The translations under genes and the position numbers were made by a program. This document shows positions 1 to 6,698 of a stretch of DNA of 12,429 nt, piece by piece (positions within the stretch are counted from its first letter, which is position 1; every line of letters starts with the position of its first letter). The notes beneath the pieces were generated by a model. The model searched no databases and was not told the DNA's origin. It worked only from the letters and a program-made list of their open reading frames with translations. This DNA is from Firmicutes bacterium UBA7523 (GTDB lineage: Bacteria; Bacillota; Dethiobacteria; Dethiobacterales; Dethiobacteraceae). Location of the stretch: contig DLMZ01000003.1 in assembly GCA_002479415.1 (NCBI GenBank), forward strand, positions 49,899-62,327, read 5' to 3'.

Positions 1-18
1 AGACTTTAAGCCGTCAAT

Positions 19-50
19 GAAAAAGCCCGCCGAATAAGGCGGGCTTTTTC
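19..50. terminator. Bidirectional intrinsic terminator after the pilus operon
   Basis: A perfect 13-bp inverted repeat (arms 19-31 and 38-50, GAAAAAGCCCGCC and its complement) encloses a 6-base loop. The GC-rich core is flanked by five A on one side and five T on the other, so the RNA of either strand ends in a hairpin followed by a U run. For the minus strand it lies just after the stop codon of the last minor-pilin gene and closes the operon. The symmetry suggests that a plus-strand gene left of the window may converge on the same terminator. Confidence 0.9.
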
Positions 51-61
51 AATATGATAAC

Positions 62-742
62 TTAAATATTAATAAGAGGCCGAAGCAAAAAGCGGATTAG
101 ACGCCTTAAAAAACTGGGTGGAGCAGGCGTTCCTCCCGGCGGCACATAACTACCGGCGGAATGTGATTCATGAGTTGCTTCATATGATAAAACAAAGCCG
201 CTAGCATCGCCTGTGAGTGCAGGAACATTATTCGCTATTACATTTGTTCCCATATTTACTCCCAAATTATTTTCCGTTATTAAAAAGTGTAAAACCGCAC
301 TTGGTATATTATTACCATTACTATCCAAACCACTGTAAAAATTTAAGCTATAATCAAATCCATCTAAGCTGCCGTCCAATACACTACGCTCATGTGCATT
401 ACCGTCACTGTCTTTGAATAGGTGAAGAATGGCCTTGCTGCTATTATCAAAATAGATATACGATAGTTCATTATTAGGATCAGAGAAATAATCCGCAGGC
501 GGAGGAGCAGAAGAAATACCCAGGTTGTAAGCAACCCGTACTTCCTTAGTTATATACTCAACGGCTAAACGCATATCTCTGCGCACCAAACTGTGCTGCT
601 CCGCTCTATCAAAAGCTTTATAAGTGCTAAAAAGAGCATTATAGCCTATAGCCAGCACTGTTCCGAATATGGCAAGCGCTGTTACCAACTCTACAAGGCT
701 CAGCCCTCTCTTATCTCTCAGTGTTTTTGTTATAATACTCAT
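62..742 (-). CDS. Minor pilin, PilW/GspJ-like
   Basis: This 226-residue protein is a probable type IV prepilin processed by the prepilin peptidase. A short basic leader ends at RG, followed by LSLVE and a hydrophobic helix to about residue 40. The mature residue 5 is the Glu expected in pilins (G|LSLVE). The following stretch with RRDMRLAVEYITKEVR is typical of the PilW/GspJ group, in which a charged helix follows the membrane helix. The rest is a weakly conserved globular region with many Asn, Asp and Ser, then a Pro-rich stretch and an unusual basic, hydrophobic tail (SFLRRLIRFLLRPLINI). The ATG is preceded by GGGGGTG. It is the last gene of the operon, 25 bases after the PilV-like gene. 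By analogy with GspI-J-K it probably belongs to a tip or priming complex. The assignment to PilW rather than another minor pilin rests on gene order and the N-terminal pattern. Confidence 0.8.
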   Translation of the reverse strand: MSIITKTLRDKRGLSLVELVTALAIFGTVLAIGYNALFSTYKAFDRAEQHSLVRRDMRLAVEYITKEVRVAYNLGISSAPPPADYFSDPNNELSYIYFDNSSKAILHLFKDSDGNAHERSVLDGSLDGFDYSLNFYSGLDSNGNNIPSAVLHFLITENNLGVNMGTNVIANNVPALTGDASGFVLSYEATHESHSAGSYVPPGGTPAPPSFLRRLIRFLLRPLINI

Positions 743-767
743 TTATAACACCCCCAGCAACAGCCAT

Positions 768-1133
768 TTATTCAGGGTAAAAGGTATAATAGTTTATTTC
801 CTTCTCGTTATTTAAGCCCCAGGGCTCTGTAGTCTTAACCTTTTTCCCTTGCACAGTTACATTCACAAATGTTCCTGGCGCTTCTATTTTTTCAAAGCTC
901 ATCTCCAGTTGAAAAATATCTCCCGTCTCAGCTTTGGCAAGTTTGTCTTCCATATTTGCATGTGCATTATATGTAGCATCGCTTCTGCGCCCTGCTTCGA
1001 AAATTAACTTAAAGCTATTTGATAATAGGGGGATAAAAGTAACTGTAATTACAGCTAATATCGTTAATGCAACTAACACTTCAATAAAAGAAAACCCTTT
1101 TTCTTCTCCAATGTTAAGCTTCTTTGTGCTCAT
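768..1133 (-). CDS. Minor pilin, PilV/GspI-like
   Basis: This small prepilin of 121 residues has a 13-residue basic leader ending in KG, then FSFIEVLVALTIL, a textbook class III signal with Glu at mature position 5. The hydrophobic helix runs to about residue 36. A helical region with LIFEAGRRSDATYNAHANMEDKLA follows, as in GspI/PilV proteins, and then a short beta-rich end. The length matches GspI-type pseudopilins. GAGGTGATG precedes the ATG at good spacing. It sits 19 bases after the PilX-like gene and 25 before the PilW-like gene, so the three are probably translated from one mRNA. A partner role in a pilus-initiating minor-pilin complex is inferred from the family and the order. Confidence 0.8.
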   Translation of the reverse strand: MSTKKLNIGEEKGFSFIEVLVALTILAVITVTFIPLLSNSFKLIFEAGRRSDATYNAHANMEDKLAKAETGDIFQLEMSFEKIEAPGTFVNVTVQGKKVKTTEPWGLNNEKEINYYTFYPE

Positions 1134-1152
1134 TGCATCACCTCAAAATAGC

Positions 1153-2319
1153 TTATTTCCAGAAATATAACCTTAAGTCATCGTCAGTTGCGTCAGTCAT
1201 AATTAAATCGCCGGCCTTAATACTTAGGAGGTCTGTGCCATGGCGAAAATAGTACGCGTTGCCTGCTAATTTTTCTCCACTTGAGTTTCTAGTATCTTGT
1301 TTTGATTTTGCCTGAATGTAATATCTTGAAAAGGCTAAATAATTATTTCTCTTCCATTCGTAATTCTGCGTCTTCACGTCACCTTTAAATAATACCTTGC
1401 CATAACGCTCTCCTTGATTACCGCCTATTGACTTGCCGTCAATCCCTCCACCTGCAGGAACACATAAAATTAGGGAGCCTATTTGTGCAGATTTGCCTTT
1501 TAGTAGTAAACCGTCTAGTGCCAGTCCTAAGAGAAAAACGTTTCGGGGAAGATGAGTTAAAGTAATATTCGAAAATTCCACAACTTCAGCTGAGGCATTT
1601 AAGGTCTTATTGTGAAGAGGTTTGTTATAGCCGCCAAAAGACCCAACGAGAATAAAGTGTATCTCCTCGCCCGTTACATTACCAATATCAATTACCAATG
1701 GTTTCTCGAAACGCAGATATCCCGCATTAAAAGAAGCTTCCACATCTGAAGAGTTGCTGCGGGTCTGAAGACTGATTTCGCTGCTATTGGGTATTACACT
1801 AACATACCTATTATGAGTGTCGTAATTACCTGCGGAAATAATACCGATTATCTCATTATACCATTTAGGAGTAAGTGAATGCCCTGAAACAAAAGGCTGG
1901 GTAATTAAAGTTACGGTACGGTAATAGCCATCTACTACTCCTGTGGCTATTACTTCAGTCCATTTTGTATCTTTATTATCTGCATCAATTATAGCAATGT
2001 TCTCAATCTTAACAGTATAATAACCGCCGGGTTTTGCTGGCAAAGTATCTTTAAATTCACCATTTTCTGTATCTAGGTATACTTCTTTACTTTGAAAGCT
2101 GCCTGTCTGAAGCGCAGGAGTTTTTTGCCAGGCGGCCATAGCCGCTTCTGCTCCCGCACGAGCCAAGTAGAAAGCACGCATTTCTTTTTCCTGGCGTATG
2201 GTATGCATTGTATCAAACATGCTGTACTGCCATAGTGCACCGGATAGAAGAGAGATGACAAAAAGCGCTATCATTACAACGACAAGGGCAGCCCCTCTTT
2301 CATTTTTTAAGGCGTTCAT
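1153..2319 (-). CDS. PilX/GspK-like minor pilin
   Basis: The 388-residue protein has an N-terminal MNALKNERG leader followed by AALVVVMIALFVISLLSGAL, the pattern of PilX N-terminal domains, then RQEKEMRAFYLARAGAEAAMAAW, the very typical helix of PilX/GspK proteins. Mature position 5 is Val rather than Glu, as in GspK, which sits at the pseudopilus tip and need not pair with a subunit above it. The remaining 320 residues are a long, mostly beta-like extracellular region that I do not recognise. It includes a Gly-rich stretch (CVPAGGGIDGKSIGG) and an aromatic C-terminus (DDDLRLYFWK). A very strong ribosome site (AAGGAGGGTGAGG) precedes the ATG. It is much larger than its two pilin neighbours, as GspK is relative to GspI and GspJ. 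Family-level assignment is firm; the function of the large domain is unknown. Confidence 0.75.
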   Translation of the reverse strand: MNALKNERGAALVVVMIALFVISLLSGALWQYSMFDTMHTIRQEKEMRAFYLARAGAEAAMAAWQKTPALQTGSFQSKEVYLDTENGEFKDTLPAKPGGYYTVKIENIAIIDADNKDTKWTEVIATGVVDGYYRTVTLITQPFVSGHSLTPKWYNEIIGIISAGNYDTHNRYVSVIPNSSEISLQTRSNSSDVEASFNAGYLRFEKPLVIDIGNVTGEEIHFILVGSFGGYNKPLHNKTLNASAEVVEFSNITLTHLPRNVFLLGLALDGLLLKGKSAQIGSLILCVPAGGGIDGKSIGGNQGERYGKVLFKGDVKTQNYEWKRNNYLAFSRYYIQAKSKQDTRNSSGEKLAGNAYYFRHGTDLLSIKAGDLIMTDATDDDLRLYFWK

Positions 2320-2375
2320 TTTCCCTCACCCTCCTTAGCAAACAATCATGCTGTGTTGTGGCTCATACATCTATA

Positions 2376-3074
2376 CTAGTTTATTGCCGCAAACTCAAGA
2401 CCAACTAACACACCATAATCATAACGTCTTTCCATGCTCGCTCTAATCCGGTGATTACCTGCTGAATAAACCAACTCTTTTGATTGAAGCTGTGAGCTTA
2501 AAGAAGATAAGCGGCCAAGGTCATTACCGTTTAATGTTAATGACACAGCACCTTCCCGTCCCACCTGTTCCAACCTGATACTCCTGCTGGCTTCCCAGCC
2601 CAGAAGAGTGCCTGCGGGAACATTTTTCCGCACCACTTGCTCCCCGTCTACAAATACCTCTAACCAACACATGTCGGAGGTAAGCAACTGAAGGGATATA
2701 TTTCCTTCGACAAGTGTTAAAGGAGTTTCTTGTACAACAGTATTAATTGGTAAATGAATAAAGGGATCGCGAACATTTTTTGTGCTATGACCAATTATCC
2801 TTTGGTGAAAAGGCCCGGGTTGTGCAGGCATAATAAACGGATCGCGGCTACTTGCTTCATTCGGAGATTCTGTAACTCCAGCCTCTTCTGCAACCACATC
2901 AATTTCAATGTCAGAATCAACCAGCTGTCTCTGACCGCTGCAGCCAGTAAGGGGAATTAATAATATAAGCAATGATAAAGCAATAATAATTCTACTATTA
3001 ATTTTTACTATTATTTCATTCGGTGCTGTAAAACACGCTGATTCGCAGGTTGACACCGGGGACTTCGCCGCCAT
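2376..3074 (-). CDS. Lipoprotein in PilP position: RDPFI motifs plus RodZ-type C-terminal domain
   Basis: This is a probable membrane-anchored lipoprotein of the pilus machine. From the ATG used here (232 residues), a basic, hydrophobic segment (KINSRIIIALSLLILL) ends in the lipobox LTGC at about residues 42-45. An acidic, low-complexity linker follows, containing RDPFI twice (nt 2832-2846 and 2757-2771). The last ~110 residues read like the DUF4115 domain found at the C-terminus of RodZ: CWLEVFVDGEQVV, then PAGT, then SIRLEQVGREGAVSLTLNG and DLGRL. PilP lipoproteins commonly carry an RDPF motif before their beta domain, and this gene follows pilO where pilP belongs, but the folded domain is not PilP-like. 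The start is uncertain: the open frame extends to 3167, deep into pilO, and no standard start lies between the pilO stop and the signal sequence. The ATG at 3074 has a weak GGAAACAG site; a GTG at 3056 is an alternative. Confidence 0.7.
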   Translation of the reverse strand: MAAKSPVSTCESACFTAPNEIIVKINSRIIIALSLLILLIPLTGCSGQRQLVDSDIEIDVVAEEAGVTESPNEASSRDPFIMPAQPGPFHQRIIGHSTKNVRDPFIHLPINTVVQETPLTLVEGNISLQLLTSDMCWLEVFVDGEQVVRKNVPAGTLLGWEASRSIRLEQVGREGAVSLTLNGNDLGRLSSLSSQLQSKELVYSAGNHRIRASMERRYDYGVLVGLEFAAIN

Positions 3075-3549
3075 CTGTTTCCATTCGGATTTCATCGATG
3101 CGTACCGCCCTCTCATTGTACTGTAACTCCTTAACAAAAGCCTGAATATTTGCATAACGGCCCTCAAGCTGAATATCCAGGGGCATTTCCGTATACTGAC
3201 TTACCTGATTCTCTATTCTAGTTCCAAAGCGGATAGCTTTTAAATATACACCATTATCATCGGCATTTATTTGTAAGTCTCTAATTAATTTACTGCCCTG
3301 CGGCTCATCAGGGAGAAAATTGCTAAGTAAATCAATCCGGCTAATAAGTTCCCCTTCTTGGCTTTCCAAAGCTTTAAGCTCGGCCAACAAAGCATTCTGC
3401 TGAGCTAGAAGCTGTTTTTCTTCAACAACGTGCATCTCTGCCTCTTCCAATGCCAAAAACTGTGTAAATATAAGGCCGGACAGTAAAATTATTGTAATTA
3501 CTATCGCTAGGAGAGCAAGAGAAGTTCCATGAAACTTTCCAATATTCAT
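3016..3549 (-). CDS. pilO: Type IV pilus assembly protein PilO
   Basis: PilO is a bitopic inner-membrane protein that pairs with PilN to form the alignment complex linking the cytoplasmic PilM ring to the outside. At 177 residues from the ATG chosen here, it shows a short N-terminal tail, one membrane helix (LALLAIVITIILLSGLIF, about residues 11-28), a Glu/Leu/Gln-rich coiled coil (about 35-75) and a C-terminal alpha/beta domain with MPLDIQLEGRYANIQAFVKEL, typical of PilO. A TTG 30 bases upstream (3579) could add ten residues, but the ATG at 3549 lies one base after the pilN stop, has a G-rich GGGGAAG site and gives the usual PilO beginning, so I prefer it. Its 3' end overlaps the upstream extension of the lipoprotein gene. 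Confidence 0.88.
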   Translation of the reverse strand: MNIGKFHGTSLALLAIVITIILLSGLIFTQFLALEEAEMHVVEEKQLLAQQNALLAELKALESQEGELISRIDLLSNFLPDEPQGSKLIRDLQINADDNGVYLKAIRFGTRIENQVSQYTEMPLDIQLEGRYANIQAFVKELQYNERAVRIDEIRMETDGGEVPGVNLRISVFYSTE

Positions 3550-3550
3550 G

Positions 3551-4153
3551 CTATTCTTCCCCCCCCGCCAAAGGTTCAAATGCTTTACCGCGGTTTAATG
3601 ACGCTTTTATTTCAAAAACAATCACATTGTCGCTGCTACCAGCAACATTTTCGGCTATGGAAAAAGAGCAATATGGGTCGGATAAACCCGCAATCTCTCC
3701 TATCTTTTCCCACCAAGAGGCCGTCGATGGATGATCGTAGGTTGTGCCGCGAATATTTACCTCACCATGACTTTTTTCCGCTTTATAATTGTAGCTAAAT
3801 GAGAGAGTTGACAGCCAAACATTTGCTGGTATTTTTTCACTAAACCCGGCCATCAACAAATCCCAATCCGGCTGTACACCAACAGCGGCTGAAACTGCTT
3901 GGGATTTACTACTAATGTCACTATTCATAATCCTGAATCTATCATAAGCTTCTATTTCTGTTTTAACTTCTATCCTTTGCTCAGCAAGATCCGCTAAATT
4001 GCTTTGAAAGAGCATACGAGTATAAAAGATAACTCCCAATACTATGACCATTACCACAATAATTATGGAAGATATGCGAATAATGCGAGCTATTGATTGC
4101 CTATCTTTTCTGGCCTTTAGTACTTCTTCAGGGATAAGGTTAATATTAACCAT
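3551..4153 (-). CDS. pilN: Type IV pilus assembly protein PilN
   Basis: PilN is the membrane partner of PilM and PilO. The 200-residue protein starts MVNINLIPEEV; the NINLIP segment is the conserved cytoplasmic peptide that inserts into PilM. A basic stretch (KARKDRQSIARIIRIS) and one membrane helix (about residues 25-46) follow, then a heptad-like region and an alpha/beta C-terminal domain (VWLSTLSFSY...GEVNIRGTTYD) as in other PilN proteins. The start ATG is three bases after the pilM stop, and its AGGAGG site lies in the last codons of pilM, so the two are translationally coupled. The last codons contain a run of eight G (3559-3566) ahead of the TAG stop. Confidence 0.9.
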   Translation of the reverse strand: MVNINLIPEEVLKARKDRQSIARIIRISSIIIVVMVIVLGVIFYTRMLFQSNLADLAEQRIEVKTEIEAYDRFRIMNSDISSKSQAVSAAVGVQPDWDLLMAGFSEKIPANVWLSTLSFSYNYKAEKSHGEVNIRGTTYDHPSTASWWEKIGEIAGLSDPYCSFSIAENVAGSSDNVIVFEIKASLNRGKAFEPLAGGEE

Positions 4154-4156
4154 GTA

Positions 4157-5227
4157 TCAAACCTCCTCAAAACCACGCAGGGCAAGACCGAAACTAACGG
4201 CAAAATCTGTGGAAACCCGCCCTAAGGCTTTATTTTCCTTTGTCATAGCAATACCGTCACTAATATTCTCCATCGGATTAATCAATTTCACAGGTATTTC
4301 CAGCTCTTGTTCCAACATCTCTGCTAACCCGCGGACTCGGGCTCCTCTGCCGCTTAAGAATAACGAGTCAACATATTTTCCTATATTTTGCTGCTGGTAA
4401 TAATTCACGGAGGAAAGCACTTCATTGACAACCTTTAGCGCCCATTCGTTTAGAGGTGATTCTTCTTCATTTTTGCCGAAAGCTACTTCAGGCAACTTTA
4501 ACAAACCCAGAGCTTGCGCTGTTTCATCCTTTTTCTTAGACGACGAATATGGAAGTCCTTTTTCCTGCAAGTATTGTGACAGTGATATCGGCAGCCCTCT
4601 GACAAAGCGTGGCTTTCCATCAGAATATACCACCAAGCTGCTAAGCCCATTTGATAAATCTGCCACAGCTATAACACTACCTTGCCCTTTGGCAGGCAGC
4701 ACTCTGCGCAACGCGAGCGGAGTCGGTTCAGCGATAATCGGCTGCAAATTATTAGACTCTAATACCTCGATATATGTACTAAGTTCAGCTCGCTTTGCTG
4801 CAACGAGCAATATTTCGAGAACATCTCCGTCTTTTATAGCCTTCTCTCCCACTACTGCATGATTAAGCACAAGCTGAGAAGGAGGTATTGGAAAGTACTC
4901 GCTCGATTTTAAGTGTAAAGCCTGTGCCAGTCTTTCTTCAGGCACTTTGGGGAAATCTATAAGCCTAATAATAACGCTATGTCCGAATATACCTAAAACA
5001 ACCTGACGACTCTTAAATCCTGCTTTCACCCAAAGCTTTCCCACAGCCTTTTTAACAGCATTAGCATCCTTAATTAAACCTTCAGAAATGGCCTCTATAG
5101 CCACAGCCTCCTCCGCAACAATAGGTATGGCATAACCATCATTTGTCATTCGCAGTTCAACAGCTCTAATAACTCCTGTGTCTATCTCCAAGCCTACTAT
5201 ACTCGGATGTTTCTTGAGAAAGTCCAT
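4157..5227 (-). CDS. pilM: Type IV pilus assembly protein PilM (actin-like)
   Basis: PilM is a cytoplasmic FtsA/actin-fold protein that binds nucleotide and the PilN tail and links the platform to the motor ATPase. The 356 residues match the family length. The beginning (HPSIVGLEIDTGVIRAVEL) is the first phosphate loop region, LIDFPKVPEERLAQALHLKSSEYFPIP is the characteristic PilM 1C-like segment, VIAVADLSNGLSSLVVYSDG (about 185-204) is the second phosphate region, and LFLSGRGARVRGLAEML (about 289-305) is the adenosine-binding region. The protein ends with FAVSFGLALRGFEEV, a common PilM ending. Each nucleotide motif departs a little from the usual form (EIDTG for DIGSS, DLSNG for DIGAS, GRGA for GGGA). 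The ATG has AAGGAGTGAGAG upstream, and pilN follows at once. Confidence 0.9.
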   Translation of the reverse strand: MDFLKKHPSIVGLEIDTGVIRAVELRMTNDGYAIPIVAEEAVAIEAISEGLIKDANAVKKAVGKLWVKAGFKSRQVVLGIFGHSVIIRLIDFPKVPEERLAQALHLKSSEYFPIPPSQLVLNHAVVGEKAIKDGDVLEILLVAAKRAELSTYIEVLESNNLQPIIAEPTPLALRRVLPAKGQGSVIAVADLSNGLSSLVVYSDGKPRFVRGLPISLSQYLQEKGLPYSSSKKKDETAQALGLLKLPEVAFGKNEEESPLNEWALKVVNEVLSSVNYYQQQNIGKYVDSLFLSGRGARVRGLAEMLEQELEIPVKLINPMENISDGIAMTKENKALGRVSTDFAVSFGLALRGFEEV

Positions 5228-5284
5228 TCTCTCACTCCTTCTTCCTTGCTTAAATATATCTGTCTCTATAGGTATACTTCTAAG

Positions 5285-6490
5285 CTATACAATCTGCGTA
5301 AGCACTGTGAAAATAGGGAGATAAAGGGAAATAACAAGCGCAGCAACTATAACTCCTACAAATATGAGCATAAAAGGCTCCAATAGACTTGATAATCCTC
5401 TAGTCATTGTTTCAACTTCAGCCTCATAAAAATCGGCAACACGATTGAGCATTAACGGCAAATCTCCCGTTTCTTCTCCCACAGAAATCATTAAACTAAC
5501 CATAAAGGGAAAAACATTATTATCTTTAATAGAGCTTGATATATTTTGTCCTTCCTGAATACGCACCGCCGTATTCTTCGCAATGGCAGCCACAATATCG
5601 CTGCCGGAAGACGGTCCTGCAGACTCAAGTGCCTGTATTACAGGAATACCTCCTGAAAGCAATGTTGCTAATGTGCGGACAAAACGAGTTACAGCTGTCT
5701 TTCTAATCAATTCACCAAAGACTGGCAATCTCAGCTTAGTTTTTTCCCACAAATTTTTTCCCGAATCACTCTTTATGTAGTGCCGAGCAGCAACTACAAC
5801 TAAATATAAGAATATAAATAATAGATACCAAAACCCACGCACTAAATCACTTATCATAAGCACTAAACGCGTAGGTAACGGCAAATCCACTCCTGGCGGG
5901 AAAAAGCCTGAAAATATTGGCACTATAAAAACTAACATAACGAGCATAATTAAAAATGAAAAAGAAACAACCACTAATGGATAAAAGGTTGCGGCTCTAA
6001 GGTTGTCTCTAAGTTTTTTTTCACTATCTAACTGAACAGCGAGCCGCTCCAAAACTTCTTCAAGTGCCCCGCCTACTTCTCCAGCTTTTACCATATCAAT
6101 ATATAAAGCATTAAAAATCTCTGGGTAAGCCTCTAAAGATTGAGAAAGACTCGCCCCGCTTTCCACACTGCGTGAAATTCCCAGTAATGTCTGGGAAAAA
6201 TACGTATTGGTCATTTGCTCTCCAAGAGCAAACAAGCATTGTGTTAAAGGTATGCCCGTATCTAGCATTGCCGATAGCTGTCGACTGAACATACTAAGCT
6301 CACCTATAGAAACACTGCGTTTTTTTTCAAATAATCTCTGCCATGAACTTTGTTTAATCTCATTAACTTCTAATGCCGTATAACCTACTTTTTCCAATCT
6401 GGCAACAGCCACAGCTTGACTTTCTGCTTCCAGCTTGCCCTCTCCCAATGCTCCTGCCTTGTCCATCACCTGATAAGAATATAGAGGCAT
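5285..6490 (-). CDS. pilC: Type IV pilus platform protein PilC (GspF family)
   Basis: PilC is the polytopic membrane platform on which pilin subunits are added and which is turned by the PilB/PilT motors. The 401-residue protein has the usual N-terminal PLYSYQVMDKAG...GEGKLEAES segment and two GspF-type repeats. The first is at about 65-190, with MFSRQLSAMLDTGIPL and DMVKAGEVGGALEEVL. The second is at about 265-393, with RFVRTLATLLSGGIPVIQAL and MISVGEETGDLPLML. Three hydrophobic segments lie near 167-193, 216-234 and 371-393, matching PilC topology. GGGGAGAG precedes the ATG. It is the first gene of the pilus operon, whereas pilB and pilT often precede pilC elsewhere; here a terminator and a candidate promoter stand upstream instead. 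The 57-base gap to pilM shows no terminator. Confidence 0.92.
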   Translation of the reverse strand: MPLYSYQVMDKAGALGEGKLEAESQAVAVARLEKVGYTALEVNEIKQSSWQRLFEKKRSVSIGELSMFSRQLSAMLDTGIPLTQCLFALGEQMTNTYFSQTLLGISRSVESGASLSQSLEAYPEIFNALYIDMVKAGEVGGALEEVLERLAVQLDSEKKLRDNLRAATFYPLVVVSFSFLIMLVMLVFIVPIFSGFFPPGVDLPLPTRLVLMISDLVRGFWYLLFIFLYLVVVAARHYIKSDSGKNLWEKTKLRLPVFGELIRKTAVTRFVRTLATLLSGGIPVIQALESAGPSSGSDIVAAIAKNTAVRIQEGQNISSSIKDNNVFPFMVSLMISVGEETGDLPLMLNRVADFYEAEVETMTRGLSSLLEPFMLIFVGVIVAALVISLYLPIFTVLTQIV

Positions 6491-6560
6491 ATATGCTACT
6501 CTCCCCGCATGAATGAATTGTTTGCATAATTAAATATAGTTATCTCATTTTAATTGTAAT

Positions 6561-6588
6561 TACTAGTATTATACAACATAATCTAGTA
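6561..6588. repeat. Imperfect palindrome overlapping the pilus promoter
   Basis: TACTAG-t-ATTAT (6561-6572) and ATAAT-CTAGTA (6578-6588) form an inverted repeat of 11 base pairs with one unpaired T and a 5-base centre (ACAAC). It covers the predicted -10 box of the pilC promoter. The form fits a repressor or activator site, but the region is AT-rich, so chance remains possible. Confidence 0.4.
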
Positions 6589-6596
6589 GTAATCTA
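6568..6596 (-). promoter_or_regulatory. Candidate promoter for the pilus operon
   Basis: On the minus strand a perfect TATAAT (6573-6568) is preceded by a 17-base spacer and TAGATT (6596-6591), a weak match to TTGACA. Transcription would begin near 6560, leaving a leader of about 70 bases before pilC. It lies downstream of the scpB terminator, as an independent pilus promoter should. The -35 is poor and the area is AT-rich, so the call is tentative; an activator may be needed. Confidence 0.4.
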
Positions 6597-6664
6597 CACT
6601 TAATTACAGAATCCAGAACTGCCAAAAAGGTGTAACAGTAAGTAGCCGCCTGTTTCATATATGC

Positions 6665-6689
6665 AAAAAAGCACCTTTTCGGTGCTTTT
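6665..6689 (-). terminator. Intrinsic terminator of the cca-trpS-scpAB operon
   Basis: Read on the minus strand, AAAAGCACC, a 5-base loop (GAAAA) and GGTGCTTTT form a 9-bp stem (6667-6689), followed by a run of six T ending at 6665. It begins ten bases after the scpB stop codon and separates the housekeeping operon from the pilus operon. Confidence 0.9.
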
Positions 6690-6698
6690 CATTGTTTG

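Noticed and set aside
217..417. Plus-strand open frame opposite the PilW-like gene
   Set aside because: No ribosome site, biased composition (many His, Tyr, Leu) typical of the reverse of a real gene, and full overlap with a well-supported minus-strand pilin gene.
3016..3579. Longer PilO starting with TTG at 3579
   Set aside because: It would overlap pilN by 29 bases and begin with a weak codon. The ATG at 3549 has a G-rich ribosome site and sits one base after the pilN stop.
4044..4862. Two plus-strand open frames (4044-4400 and 4425-4862) opposite pilM and pilN
   Set aside because: Both are antiparallel to genes with clear family motifs, and neither protein resembles anything known or has a start signal.
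6600..6660. Possible sigma-54 (-24/-12) promoter upstream of pilC, suggested by TTTTTGGCAG on the minus strand
   Set aside because: The GG element is there, but no GC lies at the required distance downstream, so the -12 part is missing.
6491..6664. Possible cyclic-di-GMP riboswitch ahead of the pilus operon
   Set aside because: Such switches occur near pilus genes in Clostridia, but I see neither the conserved core nor the paired helices in this AT-rich stretch.
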